Below, in pieces: positions 1-9,322 of a stretch of 64,000 nucleotides of DNA (positions are counted from its first letter, which is position 1; the number at the start of each line of letters is the position of its first letter). The position numbers were made by a program, and so were the translations under genes. Under the pieces are notes generated by a model. The model worked only from the letters and a program-made list of their open reading frames with translations, was not told the DNA's origin and did no database searches. The stretch is from Massilia violaceinigra (GTDB taxonomy: Bacteria > Pseudomonadota > Gammaproteobacteria > Burkholderiales > Burkholderiaceae_D): positions 682,001 to 746,000 of the forward strand of contig NZ_CP024608.1 of assembly GCF_002752675.1 (NCBI RefSeq), written 5' to 3'.

Positions 1-1
1 C

Positions 2-385
2 GACAACGCCGACGCCATCTACCCGGTGCTGCAGCTGGCCCTGCCCGACCTGCGCGACGGCCGCCGCCTGCTCGACATCTTCCGCTCGCTCGGCTACGCC
101 ATCGAAAACACGCGCCTGATCGTGAACCGTTACGAAAAGGGCGGACGCCTGCGCCTGCAGGACGTGCAAGCTTCGCTCGGCGCCGAGGTCATGCACACCG
201 TGCCCAACGATTACGTGGCAGTGACCGATTCGGTCAACCAGGGCGTGCCGGTGCTGCAACTGTCGCGCGCCAGCCCGGTGGCGCGCAGCCTGGCCGAACT
301 GGTCGAGCTGGTCACCGCGCGGCGCGTTCCGGAAACCAAGGGCTTGCTGACCCGCCTGTTCGGGCGCGCCGAGGCCGAACAATAA
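2..385 (+). CDS. tadZ: TadZ/CpaE-like pilus assembly ATPase, C-terminal part (5' end outside window)
   Basis: Only the last ~127 codons are present; the frame is open from base 2 and stops at 385. The visible part ([14 protein letters not shown], then a LIVNRY segment and VPNDY) matches the C-terminal half of the MinD/ParA-like ATPase domain of TadZ/CpaE proteins, which place the Tad secretion machine at the cell pole. The nucleotide-binding P-loop would lie upstream of the window. The gene ends 16 bases before tadA and is clearly in the same operon. The family assignment rests largely on context plus this short C-terminal stretch. Confidence 0.8.
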   Translation, partial: DNADAIYPVLQLALPDLRDGRRLLDIFRSLGYAIENTRLIVNRYEKGGRLRLQDVQASLGAEVMHTVPNDYVAVTDSVNQGVPVLQLSRASPVARSLAELVELVTARRVPETKGLLTRLFGRAEAEQ

Positions 386-401
386 ACCCCAGGAGAATCC
401 C

Positions 402-1748
402 ATGACCTTACGCGAACGCCTGACGGCGACCGACGACAGCCGCAACACCCAGCCGGCCGACGCCGAGCCGGCCAACCACGCTTATCACGACCTGAAGAAG
501 AACATGCACCAGATGGTGCTCGACCGCATCGACCTGGAGCGCCTGAAGCGCCTCACGCCGGAGCAGTTCAAGCATGAACTGGGCTTGCTGGTGCAGCACA
601 TCATCGAAGAAGAACACATCGTGCTCAACCAGCACGAGCGGCACGACCTGGTGCTCGACATCCAGCATGAAATGCTCGGCTTCGGCCCGCTCGAATCCCT
701 GCTGTCCGATCCGAGCGTCTCGGACATCCTGGTCAACACTTTCAACCAGGTGTACGTCGAGCGGCGCGGACGGCTGGAACTGACCGACATCACCTTCCAC
801 GACAGCGCGCACCTGATGAAGATCATCGAAAAGATCGTCTCGCGGGTCGGGCGCCGGGTCGACGAATCGAGTCCGATGGTCGACGCGCGCCTGCCCGACG
901 GCTCGCGCGTGAACGCCATCATCCCTCCGCTGGCGGTCGATGGCGCGATCCTGTCGATCCGGCGTTTTTCGGCCACCCCGCTGACGGTCGAGAACCTGCT
1001 GCGCTTCAAGAGCATGACCCCGCCCATGGTGCAGGTGCTGCAGTCGCTCGGGCACTCGAAGATCAACATCCTGATCTCGGGCGGCACCGGCAGCGGCAAG
1101 ACCACCTTGCTCAACCTGCTGTCGGGCTTCATTCCGGCCAACGAGCGCATCATCACCATCGAAGACGCGGCCGAACTGCAGATGCGCCAGCCGCACGTGG
1201 TGCGCCTCGAGACGCGCCCGCCGAATATCGAAGGCAAGGGCGAGGTGACCCAGCGCGCGCTGGTGCGCAACGCGCTGCGCATGCGGCCCGACCGCATCAT
1301 CCTGGGCGAGGTGCGCGGCGCCGAAGCGATGGACATGCTGCAGGCGATGAACACCGGCCACGAAGGCTCGCTGGCGACGATCCACTCGAACACCCCGCGC
1401 GACGCCCTGGCGCGCCTGGAAAACATGGTCGGCATGGCCGGCGTGACGCTCACCCCGCGCGCGGTGCGCCAGCAGATCTGCTCGGCGATCACGGTGGTGC
1501 TGCAGGTCACGCGCCTGACCGACGGCGCGCGCAAGCTGGTCAGCCTGCAGGAAATCACCGGCATGGAGGGCGACATGATCGCCATGCAGGAAATCTTTTG
1601 CTTCGAGCAGACTGGAGTCGATGCCGAAGGCAAGGTGGTCGGGCATTTCCGCGCCACCGGGGTGCGGCCGCGCTTCGCCGACCGCCTGCGACTGTTCGGC
1701 GCGCCCGTGCCCGACTCGGCTTTCGACCCCAGCCGCATCTTCGAATAG
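402..1748 (+). CDS. tadA: Tad pilus assembly secretion ATPase TadA (CpaF)
   Basis: A 448-residue CpaF/TadA-type type II/IV secretion ATPase that powers Flp pilus assembly at the inner membrane. An N-terminal helical region (~1-120) is followed by the RecA-like ATPase domain. Walker [10 protein letters not shown] lies around residues 226-234. A Walker B/Asp-box region RIILGEVRG is near residue 300 and the His-box [12 protein letters not shown] follows. Length is normal for the family. The start is supported by AGGAGA eight bases upstream. It sits directly between tadZ and tadB. Confidence 0.95.
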   Translation: MTLRERLTATDDSRNTQPADAEPANHAYHDLKKNMHQMVLDRIDLERLKRLTPEQFKHELGLLVQHIIEEEHIVLNQHERHDLVLDIQHEMLGFGPLESLLSDPSVSDILVNTFNQVYVERRGRLELTDITFHDSAHLMKIIEKIVSRVGRRVDESSPMVDARLPDGSRVNAIIPPLAVDGAILSIRRFSATPLTVENLLRFKSMTPPMVQVLQSLGHSKINILISGGTGSGKTTLLNLLSGFIPANERIITIEDAAELQMRQPHVVRLETRPPNIEGKGEVTQRALVRNALRMRPDRIILGEVRGAEAMDMLQAMNTGHEGSLATIHSNTPRDALARLENMVGMAGVTLTPRAVRQQICSAITVVLQVTRLTDGARKLVSLQEITGMEGDMIAMQEIFCFEQTGVDAEGKVVGHFRATGVRPRFADRLRLFGAPVPDSAFDPSRIFE

Positions 1749-1756
1749 GAGCCTCC

Positions 1757-2734
1757 ATGGACTATGTCTTTTATGGCTTTGCCGTGCTGCTGTTCGCCGC
1801 GGTCATCCTGCTGATCGAGGGCGGCTACCTGCTGTGGTCGGAAACGCGCGGCGGCGGCGCCAAGCGCATCGCGCGGCGCCTGCGCGTGATGTCGGGCGGC
1901 ACCGATGTGGAGGGTGGCGCGATTTCCATCCTCAAGCGGCGCCGCTACAGCGCCAGCGATGGCCTGGATGCCCTGCTGCACCGCCTGCGCCTGGCGCACG
2001 CCATCGATCGCCTGCTGATGCAGGCGGGCGTGAACTGGATGGTGGCGCAGTTCCTGGCGGCCTCGCTGGCTTTTCTGTGCGCGGCCGCGCTGGTGGCGCA
2101 TGCCTGGGACACGCCGCCGCTGGTGACCTGGGCGATGCTGCTGGCCGGCCTGGGCTTGCCGTATTTCCTGCTGCGCCGCACGCGTGCCATGCGCATGGAA
2201 AAGATCGAGCAGCAGTTGCCGGAGGCGGCCGACTTCCTGGCGCGCGCCATGCGTGCCGGGCACTCGTTTACCAATGTGCTGCAGATGGTCGGCAGCGAAC
2301 TGCCCGAACCGCTCAGCGGCGAATTTCGCACCGTGCACCAGGAGATCAACTACGGCGTGCCGATGGGTGAAGCGCTGCACAGCCTGGCCGAACGGATTCC
2401 CCTGACCGACCTGCGCTACATGGTGATCGCGGTACTGATCCAGCGCGAGTCGGGCGGCAACCTGGCTGAGATCCTGGGCAATATCGGCCACATCATCCGC
2501 GAGCGCCTCAAGCTGCTCGGGCAGGTGCGGGTGCTGTCGGCCGAAGGGCGTATCTCGGCCTGGATCCTGGGCATCCTGCCGTTCGCGGTCGCCGGGATGA
2601 TGTATCTGACCAATCCCGAATACATCAGCATGCTGTGGACCGACCCGAGCGGGATACGCCTGCTGTGCTATGCCGGGGCGATGATCACCATCGGGGTGCT
2701 GTGGCTGCGCAAACTGATCAACATTCGCGTCTAG
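1757..2734 (+). CDS. tadB: Tad pilus inner-membrane protein TadB
   Basis: Inner-membrane platform protein of the Tad apparatus (T2SSF/GspF superfamily), 325 residues. An N-terminal membrane segment lies at about 4-26, two hydrophobic stretches at about 95-140, then the cytoplasmic T2SSF helical domain (LPEAADFLARAMRAGHS), with two C-terminal membrane segments. The frame is open further upstream into tadA, but ATG 1757 is preferred because AGGAG precedes it and it follows the tadA stop by eight bases. It is expected to pair with TadC as the rotor/platform for the TadA ATPase. Confidence 0.93.
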   Translation: MDYVFYGFAVLLFAAVILLIEGGYLLWSETRGGGAKRIARRLRVMSGGTDVEGGAISILKRRRYSASDGLDALLHRLRLAHAIDRLLMQAGVNWMVAQFLAASLAFLCAAALVAHAWDTPPLVTWAMLLAGLGLPYFLLRRTRAMRMEKIEQQLPEAADFLARAMRAGHSFTNVLQMVGSELPEPLSGEFRTVHQEINYGVPMGEALHSLAERIPLTDLRYMVIAVLIQRESGGNLAEILGNIGHIIRERLKLLGQVRVLSAEGRISAWILGILPFAVAGMMYLTNPEYISMLWTDPSGIRLLCYAGAMITIGVLWLRKLINIRV

Positions 2735-2743
2735 GAGAAAGCC

Positions 2744-3679
2744 ATGAGCGGCTCGCAATTATTGTTTCTGGTGATCGTGTTCGCGGTCGTCGTCGGGCTG
2801 GCCGGCCTGGCGATGGCGACCTTCTGGCCCGGCTACATGCGCCAGCGCCTGGCGCGCGTGGGCGCCACCGCCGACACCGGCGCGCGCCGCAGCGATGGCT
2901 GGGTGGAAAAGGTGGCCAAGGTGGCCCAGCCCTTCAGCAGCCTGTCGCTGCCCGAGCAGGGCTGGGAAAAATCGCCCCTGCGCACGCGCTTCATGAATGC
3001 CGGCTGGCGCGGCCCGGCCGTGGCCAGCGTGTATTTCGGCTCCAAGACCTTGCTGGCGCTGTTCCTGCCGGCCATGGTGGGGCTGTGGATCGCGCTCTCG
3101 AGCGACTTCATGAGCGGGCAACGCATCATGCTGCTGCTGCTCGGCACGGCCGCATTCGGTTACTACCTGCCCAATGCCGTGCTCGAATTCACGGCGCGCC
3201 GGCGCCAGCGCGAAATTTTCGAGTCGATTCCCGACGCGCTCGACCTGCTGACGGTGTGCGTGGAAGCGGGCCTGAGCCTGGAGCGCGCGCTGATCAAGGT
3301 GGCCGCCGAAATCCACATCAAGAGCATGGTGCTGGCCCAGGAAATGCAGCTGGTGCTGATGGAAATGCGGGCCGGCTTCAGCAAGGAAAAAGCGCTGCGC
3401 AATTTTGCCCTGCGCAGCGGCGTGGAAGACGTCGACACCCTGGTGGCGATGATGATCCAGTCCGAGCGCTTCGGCACCAGCATGGGGACCTCGCTGCGGG
3501 TGCACGCCGACACCCTGCGCACCAAGCGGCGCCAGATGGCGGAGGAGCAAGCCGCCAAAATCGGCGTGAAGCTGATGTTCCCACTAATCTTCTTCATCTT
3601 CCCGACCCTGCTGATGGTCTTGCTCGGCCCCGCCGCCATGCAGATCATGCGCACGCTCAAGTCGGTCAACGGCCAGTAA
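2744..3679 (+). CDS. tadC: Tad pilus inner-membrane protein TadC
   Basis: Second T2SSF-domain platform protein, 311 residues. It has an N-terminal membrane segment (~4-26), a central pair of membrane segments (~100-145) and the T2SSF signature IPDALDLLTVCVEAGLSLERAL, ending in a hydrophobic C-terminus (LMFPLIFFIFPTLLMVLLG). AGGAGA precedes the ATG, which lies nine bases after tadB. TadB/TadC tandem paralogs are the normal arrangement in tad loci. Confidence 0.93.
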   Translation: MSGSQLLFLVIVFAVVVGLAGLAMATFWPGYMRQRLARVGATADTGARRSDGWVEKVAKVAQPFSSLSLPEQGWEKSPLRTRFMNAGWRGPAVASVYFGSKTLLALFLPAMVGLWIALSSDFMSGQRIMLLLLGTAAFGYYLPNAVLEFTARRRQREIFESIPDALDLLTVCVEAGLSLERALIKVAAEIHIKSMVLAQEMQLVLMEMRAGFSKEKALRNFALRSGVEDVDTLVAMMIQSERFGTSMGTSLRVHADTLRTKRRQMAEEQAAKIGVKLMFPLIFFIFPTLLMVLLGPAAMQIMRTLKSVNGQ

Positions 3680-3712
3680 CTTCTTTCTGTTTCTTTCGTA
3701 CCGGAGCCCGCC

Positions 3713-4807
3713 ATGCGAACCACCCTGTCCCGCTGTTCCCTGCTGTGCGCCGGCGCGCTGCTGCTGGCCTGCACCAATCCCGGCGGCGCGCCGGCCTTGG
3801 CCGAGGCAGCCCCGCTGCGCGCCGAGGATGCCTACTTGCTGGGGCGCGGCGAGCACCTCGCTTACCGTTACGACGCGGCGCGCGCTTCCTACGAGGCGGC
3901 GTTGGCGCGCGATCCCGGGCACGTGAAAGCGCGCAACGGCCTGGCGACCCTGTACGCCGAAAAGGGCGAGTTCGCGCGCGCCATTCGTCTGTGGCAGGCC
4001 ATGACGCAGGAAGCGGCCGGCGGCGGGCAGGACAGCGCCTTCCTGTTCAGTAATCTCGGCTACGCCCACTTCCTTAACGGCGAGTTCGAGCAAGCCCTGG
4101 CCGCGCTTGAGAAGGCGTGCCTGCTCGATCCGCTCAGCGAGCGCGCCTGGCAGCATCTGGGCGAAGCGCTCGCGAAAGTCGGGCAGCACGAACGCGCCGC
4201 GCAGATGGCCATGCAGGCCAGCGCCCTGCGCACGCACGACTTCAAGAGCGATTACGCGGTCGCCGAGCGCGCCGGCGTGCGCGCCATCGACACGGCGGTC
4301 AAGGCGGACGGGCAGGCGCTGGCGCAGGAGCCGCAGTGGGACCGGACCGACGTGCGCCAGGATGGCGCCGGGGTGTTCGTGGTGCAGCGGGTGAGCGCGC
4401 GGCCGGCGCCGCTGCCTGCCGCGCCCGCGGCGGTAGCGGTAGCGGCACAGGCACAGGCAGCGCCACAAGCGCGTCCGGCCCGGGCCCTGCTGGAGATTCG
4501 CAATGGAAACGGCGTGACCGGCATGGCGCGCTCGCTGGCCGGCACGATGGAGCAGGGCGCCCTGCGCGTGGTGCGGCTGAGCAACCAGAAAGGCTTCGGC
4601 GTGCGCCAGACCCGCATCGAATACCAGCCGGAATTTCGCGAGGCCGCCGAGCGCCTGGCCGAACGCTTCGGCGCCGCCCGCGTGGTGGCCGTGGGCGACA
4701 TCGGCCGCGCCGACATGCGCCTGGTGATCGGACGCGACCTGGTGCCGGCCACGGCGGCCCCGGTCGCCATCGCGGCGGGCCGCAGGCAGGGGCCGGCGGC
4801 AGGCTGA
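3713..4807 (+). CDS. tadD: TadD-like TPR lipoprotein with a C-terminal LytR-C-like domain
   Basis: 364 residues. A signal peptide ends in a lipobox (LLLAC, Cys20), so this is probably an outer-membrane lipoprotein. Tetratricopeptide repeats follow at about 40-170 (AYRYDAARASYEAALARDPG and similar). A Pro/Ala/Gln-rich linker then leads to a C-terminal segment from about residue 262 (LEIRNGNGVTGMARSLAG, ending RLVIGRDL) that resembles the LytR C-terminal domain. TadD proteins of tad loci are TPR lipoproteins needed for pilus assembly; position 33 bases after tadC supports this role. The C-terminal domain is an extra relative to short TadD proteins. Confidence 0.8.
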   Translation: MRTTLSRCSLLCAGALLLACTNPGGAPALAEAAPLRAEDAYLLGRGEHLAYRYDAARASYEAALARDPGHVKARNGLATLYAEKGEFARAIRLWQAMTQEAAGGGQDSAFLFSNLGYAHFLNGEFEQALAALEKACLLDPLSERAWQHLGEALAKVGQHERAAQMAMQASALRTHDFKSDYAVAERAGVRAIDTAVKADGQALAQEPQWDRTDVRQDGAGVFVVQRVSARPAPLPAAPAAVAVAAQAQAAPQARPARALLEIRNGNGVTGMARSLAGTMEQGALRVVRLSNQKGFGVRQTRIEYQPEFREAAERLAERFGAARVVAVGDIGRADMRLVIGRDLVPATAAPVAIAAGRRQGPAAG

Positions 4808-4901
4808 TGCACCTTTGGGCGCTGGTCCGTTTGTGCCATGTCAAATCCGGTGCGCGCTCTCACGCGACAATAGGATGATCCCTTCACTACCGGAGCATCC
4901 C

Positions 4902-5213
4902 ATGACAATCGCAGAACGCCTCACACGGACCCTGTCCGGCTTCGCCCTGCTGGCCCTGGTCGCCTGCGCGCCCACCGCGCAGCGCGAAAGCGCGGGCGAA
5001 TTCATCGACGACACCGTCATCACCGGCAAGGTCAAGGCGGCCCTGGTGGCCGATCCCGAGCTCAAGGCCACGCAAATCAATGTCGAAACCTTCAAGGGCA
5101 CGGTGCAGCTGAGCGGCTTTGTCAGCGCGCCCGACCACGTTCCCAAGGCGGTGGCGCTGACGCGCAAGATCGATGGCGTCAAGAGCGTGAAGAACGATAT
5201 TATCGTGCGCTGA
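4902..5213 (+). CDS. BON-domain lipoprotein
   Basis: A 103-residue secreted protein. The signal peptide ends LLALVACAP (lipobox Cys), followed by one BON domain (FIDDTVITGKVKAALVADPE to VKSVKNDIIVR), a fold linked to phospholipid or envelope binding in OsmY/BON proteins. The frame is open 87 bases further upstream, but ATG 4902 has GGAG at the right distance and starts exactly at the signal peptide. It is probably its own transcription unit after the tad genes; the hairpin at 5223-5253 lies just downstream. Substrate unknown. Confidence 0.88.
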   Translation: MTIAERLTRTLSGFALLALVACAPTAQRESAGEFIDDTVITGKVKAALVADPELKATQINVETFKGTVQLSGFVSAPDHVPKAVALTRKIDGVKSVKNDIIVR

Positions 5214-5222
5214 ACCGGGTAT

Positions 5223-5253
5223 AAAAAAAGCCGCTCCGGATCGACGGGCGGCT
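5223..5253 (-). terminator. Rho-independent terminator between convergent genes
   Basis: The stem AGCCGC (5229-5234) pairs with GCGGCT (5248-5253). Seven A residues at 5223-5229 on the + strand become a T run after the stem on the - strand. It therefore fits termination of the reverse-strand GIN-domain gene, and its hairpin also lies just beyond the BON gene. Confidence 0.7.
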
Positions 5254-5279
5254 GTGTGGCGTTGCGCGTGGCGCGCGCT

Positions 5280-6050
5280 CTATTCCCAGGTAACGCTGCC
5301 CAGGCCGTGGGCGCTGGCGCTGCGCACCGAGGGCTTGCCATGCACCGTGGCCGAGCCCAGGCCATTGAGCGTGAGCTTGGCCGAGGTCTTGGCATACACA
5401 TCGGCGCTGCCCAGCCCCGACATGTCGAGTTCGACCGCATCGGCGCGCAGCTTGCCCGCCTCCAGGCTGCCGACGCCGCCGAGATCGGCGCGCAGCACCT
5501 TGGTCTGTCCATTGGCCGCGATGCGTCCGGCGCCGCGCAGCGTCATGTCGACCCGGTCGGTGTCGCCGGCGTTGAGCGTCATGTTGCCGGCTCCGCCCAG
5601 GCGCGCGCTGACCTGCTTGTACTGGCTGTGCAGATTGATGGCGCCGGCGCCGTCGAGCCTGAGCACGATGCGCTCGCCCTTGAAGCCGCGCAGTTCGGTC
5701 GAACCGATGCCCTCCGATACGAATTCGTTCAGGTTCGGCAGGGTCAGTTCGGCGCGCAGATCGTGCGTGCGGCTTCGTCCAAAATTGATGCCGCGCTTGG
5801 CGGTACCGATCTGCAAGGTGTCGCCTTGCTGGGTTACGGTCACTTGCGAAACGTCATCCTTGTCGCCGTACAGGATCAGGGAGGGCGTTGCGCCTTGCTT
5901 CACGTTCAGATGAATGATGCCGTTGAGCGCAATCTTCACCGCGCGCGCATCGACGCTGCGCTTTTCGCTGACCTGCTCATCCGCGCTGGCCGCGCCTGCG
6001 CTGGTGGCGAGGGCGGCGGCCATGAGGGCGCTGGCAAACAATCTGTTCAT
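5280..6050 (-). CDS. GIN-domain (DUF2807) secreted protein
   Basis: 256 residues with a cleavable signal peptide (~1-23). The rest is a repetitive beta-helix-like sequence with recurring LxGxGx motifs (LRGAGRI, LGGVGSLEAG, MSGLGSADVYAK, LNGLGSATVHG), typical of the putative auto-transporter adhesin head GIN domain, DUF2807. Function in the family is poorly known; a surface or periplasmic scaffold is plausible. GGAGAT precedes the start. The small secreted protein at 6089-6292 is encoded 38 bases upstream on the same strand, suggesting co-transcription. Confidence 0.85.
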   Translation of the reverse strand: MNRLFASALMAAALATSAGAASADEQVSEKRSVDARAVKIALNGIIHLNVKQGATPSLILYGDKDDVSQVTVTQQGDTLQIGTAKRGINFGRSRTHDLRAELTLPNLNEFVSEGIGSTELRGFKGERIVLRLDGAGAINLHSQYKQVSARLGGAGNMTLNAGDTDRVDMTLRGAGRIAANGQTKVLRADLGGVGSLEAGKLRADAVELDMSGLGSADVYAKTSAKLTLNGLGSATVHGKPSVRSASAHGLGSVTWE

Positions 6051-6088
6051 GATGGATCTCCGTGGTCGTGTCGGTGAGGTGGTGCTGC

Positions 6089-6292
6089 TCAGCCTTTCAG
6101 CTCGGCCTTTTCGGCGGCGCTGAGGCGCTTGGCGCTGACGGTGACCACGGTCATGTTGGCATCGGCACCGGATTGCACGGCGGCCGGCGCATGGATGCGC
6201 GGGGCCGGTGCGCTGGCGGTGGCAAAGCTCGTTGCAGAGACGACGACGAGGGCGGCGACGAAGATGGCTTCCATGTTTTTTGCGATGTTCAT
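6089..6292 (-). CDS. small secreted protein of unknown function
   Basis: 67 residues: a hydrophobic signal sequence (MEAIFVAALVVVSATSFATA) followed by a short, mainly polar tail ending SAKRLSAAEKAELKG. AGGAG sits seven bases before the ATG, which is good support for translation. No domain is recognisable. It lies immediately upstream of the GIN-domain gene on the same strand, so the two probably form a small operon. Alternatives are an unprocessed single-span membrane peptide. Confidence 0.65.
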   Translation of the reverse strand: MNIAKNMEAIFVAALVVVSATSFATASAPAPRIHAPAAVQSGADANMTVVTVSAKRLSAAEKAELKG

Positions 6293-6460
6293 GATTGACT
6301 CCTGTGGGTTAAGTTCGTTGGGTTGAGTGAACTATAGCCACAGGGCGGATTGTCAACACGGCCATTGCGATGAACTGCGTGTTTGGCGGGATGGAGCGTC
6401 GGTTTGGGGCCCAAAACGTGCCGCCGGTGCGCGGCGCCGGCGTCGATGCGCGCGCGGCGC

Positions 6461-7048
6461 TTACGGCTTGAAGCGGATTTTCATTTCCGGACGCTGCTCG
6501 ATGCTGCCGATCTTCCACGAGTAGGTGCCGATCAGGCCAAAGAACGACGGGGTCGAGGTGGCATTGTGCGACAACACTTGCGCGCTGGTCGGCACCGTCA
6601 CCGACAGCGTGCCGTCGAGCTTGATGCCGAGCTTGGCCATGCTGGCTTTTTCCTTCTCGTCGAGCTTGCCGGCGGCCAGGGTGACCACGCCATCCTTGTC
6701 GGTGGCCACGCGCAGCACGCCCAGCAGGTCGAGCGCCTGGCCGCGCTGGCGCTTGCCCTCGACACTGAGGTCGTAGCGCGCATTGCCCTTGTAGTCGGCC
6801 TGGCGGATATCGCGGTCGCGCTTCATCTTCGCGGCTGCGTTTTCCAGGTTTTCCTCATCCTTGGCGTCGAGCTTGCTGCCCTTGGCCAGTTGCCCGGCCG
6901 CCATCGTGTGTACGGCAGTACCGGCATAGGAATACTCGTAGCTGCCGTCCGCCTGGAAGGCGGTCTTGGCGGTAAAGCGTTCAGGGACCAGGCATCCGGT
7001 CAGCAGCAGGGCGGCGCAGGCGCACGCAGGCAAGAGGCGACGGCTCAT
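6461..7048 (-). CDS. probable lipoprotein of unknown function
   Basis: 195 residues from the start chosen here. MSRRLLPACACAALLLTGC is a typical lipoprotein signal with lipobox LTGC; the frame is open 30 codons further upstream but those codons do not belong to a signal peptide. The mature part is basic and mixed alpha/beta in appearance (TAFQADGSYEYSYAGTAV, then GTYSWKIGSIEQRPEMKIRF at the end) with no family I recognise. It stands alone, transcribed away from the 3-hydroxybutyrate dehydrogenase gene's 3' end. Confidence 0.7.
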   Translation of the reverse strand: MSRRLLPACACAALLLTGCLVPERFTAKTAFQADGSYEYSYAGTAVHTMAAGQLAKGSKLDAKDEENLENAAAKMKRDRDIRQADYKGNARYDLSVEGKRQRGQALDLLGVLRVATDKDGVVTLAAGKLDEKEKASMAKLGIKLDGTLSVTVPTSAQVLSHNATSTPSFFGLIGTYSWKIGSIEQRPEMKIRFKP

Positions 7049-7323
7049 CGGGAATCCAGGGGGAAGGTCAGAATGGCATAAGTGTAGCTCAGTCGACACA
7101 ACCTTGTCAGAGTAGACAATTTTACTTACAAAATGCAACCTTGTTCAGGCTGCCGGCAAGGCCCGGGCAGCGCCCTTGAGCACCGCCGGCGCGATGATGC
7201 GATGCACCGGCGTGAGCGGCAGCATGTAGGGTTGAACGTGCGGCAGCGCCCGCCGTGTGGGCGGGCCTGTCCATCTTCATACGTAACCGCGCAAGACGCG
7301 CGGTGCCGCCATTGCCTGGCCGT

Positions 7324-8106
7324 TTACTGCATGAACCAGCCATGGCTGACCACGATCGATTGCCCGGTCAGCGCATTGCTCGGGAACGCCGCCAGGAACA
7401 GCGCGGTCTGCGCCACGTCGTCGACGGTGGTGAATTCGCCGTCGACGGTTTCCTTGAGCATCACGTTCTTGACCACATCGGCTTCCGACATGCCGAGCGC
7501 CTTGGCCTGTTCAGGAATCTGCTTTTCCACCAGCGGCGTGCGCACGAAGCCCGGACAGATGACGTTGGCGCGCACGCCGTGCGCCGCGCCTTCCTTGGCG
7601 ACCACCTTGCACAGGCCGATCAGGCCGTGCTTGGCTGTCACGTAGGCCGATTTGAGCGGCGACGCCTCTTTCGAGTGCACCGAGCCCATGTAGATTACGC
7701 TGCCGCCGCGGCCCTGTGCGTACATCACTTTCAGGCAGGCGCGCGTGGTCAGGAAAGCGCCGTCCAGGTGGATGGCCAGCATCTTTTTCCAGTCGGCGAA
7801 GGCGAAGCTCTCGAGCGGTGCCACGATCTGGATGCCGGCATTCGAGACCAGCACATCGATGCCGCCGAAGCGCGCCGCGACCGCCGCGATGCCGGCCTCG
7901 ACTTCTTCTTCGCTGGTGACGTTCATGGCCACCGCCATGCTGCGTTCGCCGGACGGGTCGAGTTCCCGGGCGGCGGTTTCGGCCGCTTTCAGGTCGAGGT
8001 CGGCGATGACGATCCTGGCGCCGCTGTCGAAGTAGACCTTGGCGATATGTTTGCCGATGCCGCTGGCGGCGCCGGTGATGACGGCAACTTTATCTTGCAG
8101 GTTCAT
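7324..8106 (-). CDS. bdhA: D-3-hydroxybutyrate dehydrogenase (SDR family)
   Basis: A 260-residue classical short-chain dehydrogenase that interconverts D-3-hydroxybutyrate and acetoacetate with NAD, the last step in using polyhydroxybutyrate. The cofactor motif TGAASGIG is at residues 11-18, NAG at about 88-90, with catalytic Ser in YMGSVHS and YVTAK (Tyr-x3-Lys). The C-terminal region ([13 protein letters not shown]) matches bacterial 3-hydroxybutyrate dehydrogenases rather than generic SDRs. Its start overlaps the 3' end of the patatin gene by 17 bases, pointing to translational coupling. Confidence 0.88.
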   Translation of the reverse strand: MNLQDKVAVITGAASGIGKHIAKVYFDSGARIVIADLDLKAAETAARELDPSGERSMAVAMNVTSEEEVEAGIAAVAARFGGIDVLVSNAGIQIVAPLESFAFADWKKMLAIHLDGAFLTTRACLKVMYAQGRGGSVIYMGSVHSKEASPLKSAYVTAKHGLIGLCKVVAKEGAAHGVRANVICPGFVRTPLVEKQIPEQAKALGMSEADVVKNVMLKETVDGEFTTVDDVAQTALFLAAFPSNALTGQSIVVSHGWFMQ

Positions 8107-9322
8107 GGGATGGTTCTTTCAAGGTGTTGGTGGCGGCACTGGCGTGCCGGGAAGTGAGGAAATCGTAAATGGCGGGGCTTTGGCCGGCCGGCGGCAAGGC
8201 CATGATCTGCGGATGCGACAGCGTCAGCGCCGCGTCATCGTAGCCCGAGCGCCAGTGTTCGTTCATGGTGCGGCGCGAAAATTCGAAGTCTTTCGACTGG
8301 CCTTCGTAGTTGGGCGAGCGGTACACCAGCTGGACGATGTTATACACCGCCTCGTCGGACGCCTCGGCCAGCAGGCGCGCCTGCGGCGTGGCGGCCAGCG
8401 CGGCCGGCATCTGGGCCAGCAATTCGTTGAAGGCGGTGCGCAGCTCGGCCATTTTGCGGAACTTGTCGGTGGCGGCGCGCGTGCGGCTGGAAAACTGCAC
8501 TTCCTTCATGCGTACCGCCACCTCGGTCAAGTCGCGCGGTAACTCGCCGCTGGCGCTCCACAGGTCGACCTGCAGCACCAGGGTGTCCAGGCCCGAGTGC
8601 GCCGACAGCACCCAGTCGAGCGGGGTGTTCGAGACCAGCCCGCCATCCCAGTAATGTTCGCCATCGATCTCGACCGCGTCGAAGCCGGGCGGCAGGGCGC
8701 CGCTGGCCATGATGTGCCTGGCGGCGATGGTGTCGATCGCGTTGTCGAAGTAGGCGAAGTTACCGGTGCGTACGTTCACGGCGCCGACGCTCAGGCGCAT
8801 CTCGCCGCTGTTGATGCGGTCGAAGTCGACCAGATTGTTCAGCGTACCTTCGAGCATCGAGGTGTCGTAGTAGCTGGTGGCGCCGCGGTTGGCCAGCGGC
8901 AGGTATGGCGGCGGCATGCGCGGCTTGAAGAAGCCCGGCACGCCATGCGAAAGCACGCGCCCGGCCGCCATCTGGTTGGCCCAGCCGCGCAAGGCGTCGC
9001 CGGTGAGCAGTCCGGTCCAGTAATCGCTGGTGCCGCCGTCGCCGGCGTTGCTGACCGTTTCCCAAAAGCTGCGCAGCTTGGCGACCCGGTCCTCGCGCGG
9101 GTTGCCGGCAATGATGGCGCTGTTGATCGCGCCGATCGAGATCCCCGCCACCCAGGTCGGTTCGATGCCCGCTTCGAGCAGGCGTTCATAGACGCCGGCC
9201 TGGTAGGCGCCGAGCGCGCCGCCGCCCTGCAGCAGCAGGGCGATGCTGCCGAAAGCGGTGGCGCACGGACGCGCCGTTTCGGGCGGGGCGGTGGCGCGGT
9301 TGTGTGTGGATCCGTCACGCAT
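8090..9322 (-). CDS. patatin-like phospholipase family protein
   Basis: About 410 residues. The lipid hydrolase signature is complete: oxyanion-hole glycines GGGALGAY, nucleophile elbow GISIG, and catalytic Asp in DGG. The C-terminal third ([21 protein letters not shown]) matches the DUF3734 extension seen in many proteobacterial patatins. No signal peptide is visible, so a cytoplasmic role is likely. Pairing with 3-hydroxybutyrate dehydrogenase suggests lipid or PHB-granule turnover (inference). An earlier ATG at 9349 is possible; neither start has a strong ribosome-binding site. Confidence 0.87.
   Translation of the reverse strand: MRDGSTHNRATAPPETARPCATAFGSIALLLQGGGALGAYQAGVYERLLEAGIEPTWVAGISIGAINSAIIAGNPREDRVAKLRSFWETVSNAGDGGTSDYWTGLLTGDALRGWANQMAAGRVLSHGVPGFFKPRMPPPYLPLANRGATSYYDTSMLEGTLNNLVDFDRINSGEMRLSVGAVNVRTGNFAYFDNAIDTIAARHIMASGALPPGFDAVEIDGEHYWDGGLVSNTPLDWVLSAHSGLDTLVLQVDLWSASGELPRDLTEVAVRMKEVQFSSRTRAATDKFRKMAELRTAFNELLAQMPAALAATPQARLLAEASDEAVYNIVQLVYRSPNYEGQSKDFEFSRRTMNEHWRSGYDDAALTLSHPQIMALPPAGQSPAIYDFLTSRHASAATNTLKEPSHEPAR

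Noticed and set aside
1598..1756. N-terminal extension of tadB starting inside tadA
   Set aside because: The extra 53 residues overlap the tadA C-terminus and are Arg-rich without homology; AGGAG and ATG at 1757 fit better.
408..2758. Long reverse-strand open frames opposite tadA and tadB (412 and 757 codons)
   Set aside because: They mirror the codon structure of highly conserved Tad genes, have no recognisable domains and no ribosome-binding sites; long antisense frames are expected in GC-rich DNA.
7122..7343. 73-codon reverse-strand frame upstream of the lipoprotein gene
   Set aside because: It overlaps the 3' end of the 3-hydroxybutyrate dehydrogenase gene, has low-complexity composition and no ribosome-binding site.
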